Below the pieces are notes generated by a model. It was not told the DNA's origin and did not search any database. It was given only the letters and a program-made list of their open reading frames with translations. Positions 61,264-64,000 of a stretch of DNA of 64,000 nt are shown in pieces (positions within the stretch are counted from its first letter, which is position 1; each line of letters starts with the position of its first letter). The position numbers and the translations under genes were made by a program. Origin of the DNA: Uloborus plumipes (Eukaryota; Arthropoda; Arachnida; Araneae; Uloboridae); the NCBI GenBank assembly GCA_038373865.1, contig JAXGGA010003381.1, positions 39,808 to 103,807 of the forward strand. Reading direction: 5' to 3'.

Positions 61264-62310
61264 TCTAGGTCAGCCTTAAACTGGAAATTCATTGTTGATT
61301 GCAACTTTTGTTTGAACTAAAACACACTTAGATACGAAAATATCGGTTATAAATCGGTGCTTGTCTAGGAATAATCGATCTTTCCTCTTGTTAAATTCTA
61401 GTAAAAAGTAGCTTATGACACTCGAGACTCGAAAATAAATCGATTGGCACCTTATTCATCAAATCGAATGAATAGTTTAGGAGCTACGGTGGAACATCCT
61501 TAACCACAAACATAGTCAGACTCCTAAAAACATAACCCTTCCTTCAGGCTTTGCCGTAGTCAGGTAAAAAAGAGGGAGGGGGGGATACAGTGTAAAAGTT
61601 TTATGAAAAATGCCTTGAATCAGTGACACGTAAATAAAAGGTAACCTATTTTAATTTTTATGCGATTAATCGGAATTTTTGAAAATCGACGCACAGCCTT
61701 GAAAAACGCATTAAAGAGTTCCATTTACGCAACAATAATCTAACATATTAATGTTAGATTACTGTTGCATAAATGGTAAAAATAATATTTTTTGGAATTA
61801 CTTAATTAACCGCATTTGCCATAAAATATACATTTTCTTTTTTCTTTTTTAATTTCTCTCTTTTTCCTGCAACTGTGTCTTTATGAATGACTTTATTACA
61901 ACAATTGTAATTTTAAAAACTAAATAATAGTGTCATCTGTTTTTCTCAGATTTAATTGTTAATTTAAGATTAAGAATGCAAAATTGGTTTACGATTGGTT
62001 TACGTTGGCCGAATAATTGCTATAATTATAAATCCCCCCCTCCTTCTTTTACGGAAGAAAGTAAACCCATTAAAATTAAGGATATTCATTTTTTTCCAAT
62101 AATCATTATTAAATTTTTCATTTGAGAAAAATTAATGAACCTTGCTGTGGTACGGTTTATAATTAAGCACCCACAGTTGTGAATTCTTCGACTAAATACT
62201 CTCTCTAAATTCTGTTGATATTCGCCCAGTAACTTGCTTCATTTTCATTTAGGATTACCCATCGAAAAAAAAAATATTAACGAAGCCAAACCATTCAAAC
62301 CTTCATTTAC
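61264..62310. other. AT-rich DNA with a small palindrome
   Basis: No gene. It contains the near-perfect palindrome at 61721-61776, listed separately. If 62311-62548 is an exon, this is the start of its intron. Confidence 0.5.
61721..61776. repeat. Near-perfect 56-bp palindrome
   Basis: CCATTTACGCAACAATAATC on the left is mirrored by CCATTTATGCAACAGTAATC from the right, both followed by TAACAT, meeting at the centre with no spacer. Two mismatches are seen outside the centre. It may be a tiny foldback or a relic of two fused MITE ends. Confidence 0.88.
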
Positions 62311-62548
62311 CTGTCTCAATCTTCTGAACTGGTGACAAAAACAAATCCCTATCACAACCGGGTGAATTGAGCGGAATGAAACGGAATTCAATTTTCTCTG
62401 GAAATTCGATCGATTTTTTTTTTTTTTTTTGGAAATTGTCATCAAAAATATTGCCGTGAATACCAATGACATTTTCTTCATTTATATTGCTTCCGAAAGA
62501 GAAAGTCTCAGCAGTTTCTTCTGATTTAATGTCCCTGAGACGCCCCAT
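62311..62548 (-). CDS. Candidate first coding exon, unknown protein
   Basis: The minus-strand frame starts at an ATG (62546-62548) in good context (AACAAATGG), with an in-frame TAA one codon further upstream that fixes this as the earliest start. It reads MGRLRDIKSEETAETFSFGS, then NINEENVIGIHGNIFDDNF, five lysines from an A run at 62414-62430, SIEFPEKIEFRFIPLNSPG, and LFLSPVQKIET. It ends where GAGACAG meets GTAAATG, a good splice donor, with a stop right after. The 79 codons are charged and well mixed, unlike noise frames here. There is no signal peptide, membrane segment or known domain. The A run may vary in length and shift the frame. It could also be a relic; I do not recognise it. Confidence 0.45.
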
Positions 62549-63086
62549 TTGTTATATAAATATGAAATGAGATGACTTGACAAAGTTCCCAATTTTCACA
62601 AATAGAAGAAAATAGGATCGTAAGGGATGACTTATGAGGATGATCCGAATGGTATTCATCAGCAGCGTTGAATTTCATCTTTCCTTAAAAGCTTACTGTT
62701 TGCCAGTTCCTTTTAATAAATATTAAAGAAATGTTAAAAGCCCCCATTTGTCTTATTCGAGAAATAAAGACATTAAAGAAAACAGTTTTTTTCTATTTTT
62801 TAAATTACTGTTTATTCATTTGTCTATTTTAAAGACCATTCCCGTATTCTGTGTTGGAAACCATTTTGTTCAGTTCTTTTATTTATGAGATTCAGTTTTG
62901 TACGTTTGGTTGTATTTTGTTTTTGTGTAACTAATTTGCTCTGGTTATCTTGTCGAAAGAATTGGGTTCATTCTCACCTGCCGCATTGAAGATTCATGAA
63001 ACATAAATAAGTAAAGTTAAAAAAAAAAAAGATAAATATAAAAATCATATGCTCTTGAAACAAATAAGCACAAGTTCATTCATTGT
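62549..63086. other. AT-rich DNA, possible 5' flank of the minus-strand exon
   Basis: No gene or element is recognised. If 62311-62548 is a first exon, its promoter would lie here, but I see no clear core promoter. Confidence 0.4.
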
Positions 63087-63090
63087 TTAA

Positions 63091-63610
63091 CCCATTTTTG
63101 CCCAGTGTCCTAAAAACGGGACGCTTGTTAGTTACTGCATACAAAAACCTGTAATAGGTATATGATTTTACTAAAGCTGTTTTTTACAAGTTGAATAGTC
63201 CTTCTTCTTGAAAAAAACAGTTAGAGACGCTAGTTCGACGCCAGAGTTCATTTATTGACAGCTATTTTCAGAGAAATCATTTAAGCAACGATCCAGCATG
63301 GGTAACCATGAAAGTAAGTTTCTTTTTGCGAACTTTTTTTCCATAAAATCAAACTATTTAAAAATTATTTGCTTAAAATTGATCACAGGTGCCTTCTATA
63401 ATGTTACTTTGCACGAGTAAAGTTAAGTAAGGCCGTATTTTACGCACATTTCTGCAAAATATCCCATAAACAGGACGTTAAATAACTTAATAAATATGGC
63501 AACGGCGAACTATTTTAAGCCTAAAATGTATGTAAACCATTCCAAGTAAGAGTTTTAAGCTGATAAAAATTGAAAAAGAAATGTTAAAGAAAAACTTAGG
63601 CATAAAGGAG
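63091..63610. mobile_element. piggyBac-type MITE, copy 2, worn right end
   Basis: Starts CCCATTTTTGCCCA after TTAA (63087-63090) and aligns with 28652-29175 along its length. The right end, AGGCATAAAGGAGCAG, has lost the GGG-TTAA terminus seen in the first copy, so the exact end is uncertain. It is non-coding. Confidence 0.82.
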
Positions 63611-63794
63611 CAGTGAAAAATAAGAAATGTATTCTGATTTTAATAAGCAAAGTATGCCACTTTCGGTGAATGCAACCCTTAAAATTTTGTGGAAACTTAA
63701 CAAGGTTTGCATAAATACGCTTGTAATATGCTAGATTAATTTGAACACCTATTATTTATTGTAGTTTTATTTTACACTTCCAAATATCAAGTCC

Positions 63795-64000
63795 ATTTTT
63801 AACCGACTTCGAAAAAGGAGGAGGTTCTCAATTCAAAGCGTATGCTTTTTTTTTTTTTTTGTTTGCTCGCACATAACATCTGATCTACTGAACCGATTTG
63901 GACAAATTTTTTTTTAATCGATAGGAGATGGTGTAACTTAGGTACCATGTACTCATATGACGATATTTGTTCACTAGAAAAAAAGTTATGATCGAAAAAC
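63795..64000 (+). repeat. Dispersed arthropod-type repeat, cut by window end
   Basis: The phrase AACCGACTTCGAAAAAGGAG, followed by GAGGTTCTCAATTC, is one I recall as a frequent interspersed repeat in insects and other arthropods. It is followed by a T run and CTGAACCGATTTGGACAAAT, then ATAGGAGATGGTGTAACTTAGGTACC. The element runs off the window. Its middle resembles the unit of the tandem array at 13944-14515. Confidence 0.65.

Overview
The window is AT-rich eukaryotic nuclear DNA, most likely from an arthropod. A chelicerate such as a spider is my best guess, from the mix of transposon families and the sparse coding density, but nothing here fixes the species. There is no operon structure, no rRNA and no free-standing tRNA gene, and no long intact gene. 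The sequence looks like intergenic or very long intronic DNA filled with old and young transposable elements.

Mobile DNA dominates what can be recognised. From left to right: a 5'-truncated RNase H end of a Jockey/I-type LINE (about 2456-2965, minus); a fourfold ~150-bp tandem repeat (13944-14515); a two-copy MITE family with TA duplications (16245-16477, 55756-55992); a pogo-type MITE with a hAT MITE nested in it (16626-17169 and 16769-17159); a 692-bp hAT MITE with a perfect 8-bp duplication (19471-20162); a 1138-bp inverted-repeat element full of a TCATTCACATGCCC motif (21211-22348); a non-autonomous Helitron with internal ~480-bp repeats (25474-27031); two piggyBac-type MITEs (28652-29175, 63091-63610); a pogo-type element with a hAT MITE nested in it (32240-33403 and 32738-33336); a dead Tc1 DD34E transposon (38456-39837) nested in a larger TIR element (37785-40265); two tRNA-derived SINEs (41117-41400, 58114-58416); a CACTG-ended MITE built of palindromic units (42427-42816); a 1681-bp pogo/Jerky-type transposon carrying the wrecked C-terminal end of its transposase (43470-45150); a 248-bp MITE (58923-59170); a long, young inverted repeat (60338-60899); and a Helitron/PIF1 helicase relic (61054-61263, minus).

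Host coding evidence is thin and comes only from short candidate exons. The best are a 238-bp minus-strand frame that starts in good context and ends exactly at a splice donor (62311-62548), a 56-bp plus-strand exon with strong splice signals (30078-30133), and a possible minus-strand terminal exon with an AATAAA downstream (3618-3742). None could be named. They lie on both strands, so they cannot all belong to one gene.

The most interesting signals are three palindromic AGGTCAnnnTGACCT nuclear-receptor-type sites carried by two hAT MITEs, the motif-array element at 21211-22348, the hairpin-forming repeat at 60338-60899, and nested insertions whose target-site duplications allow the order of events to be read directly.
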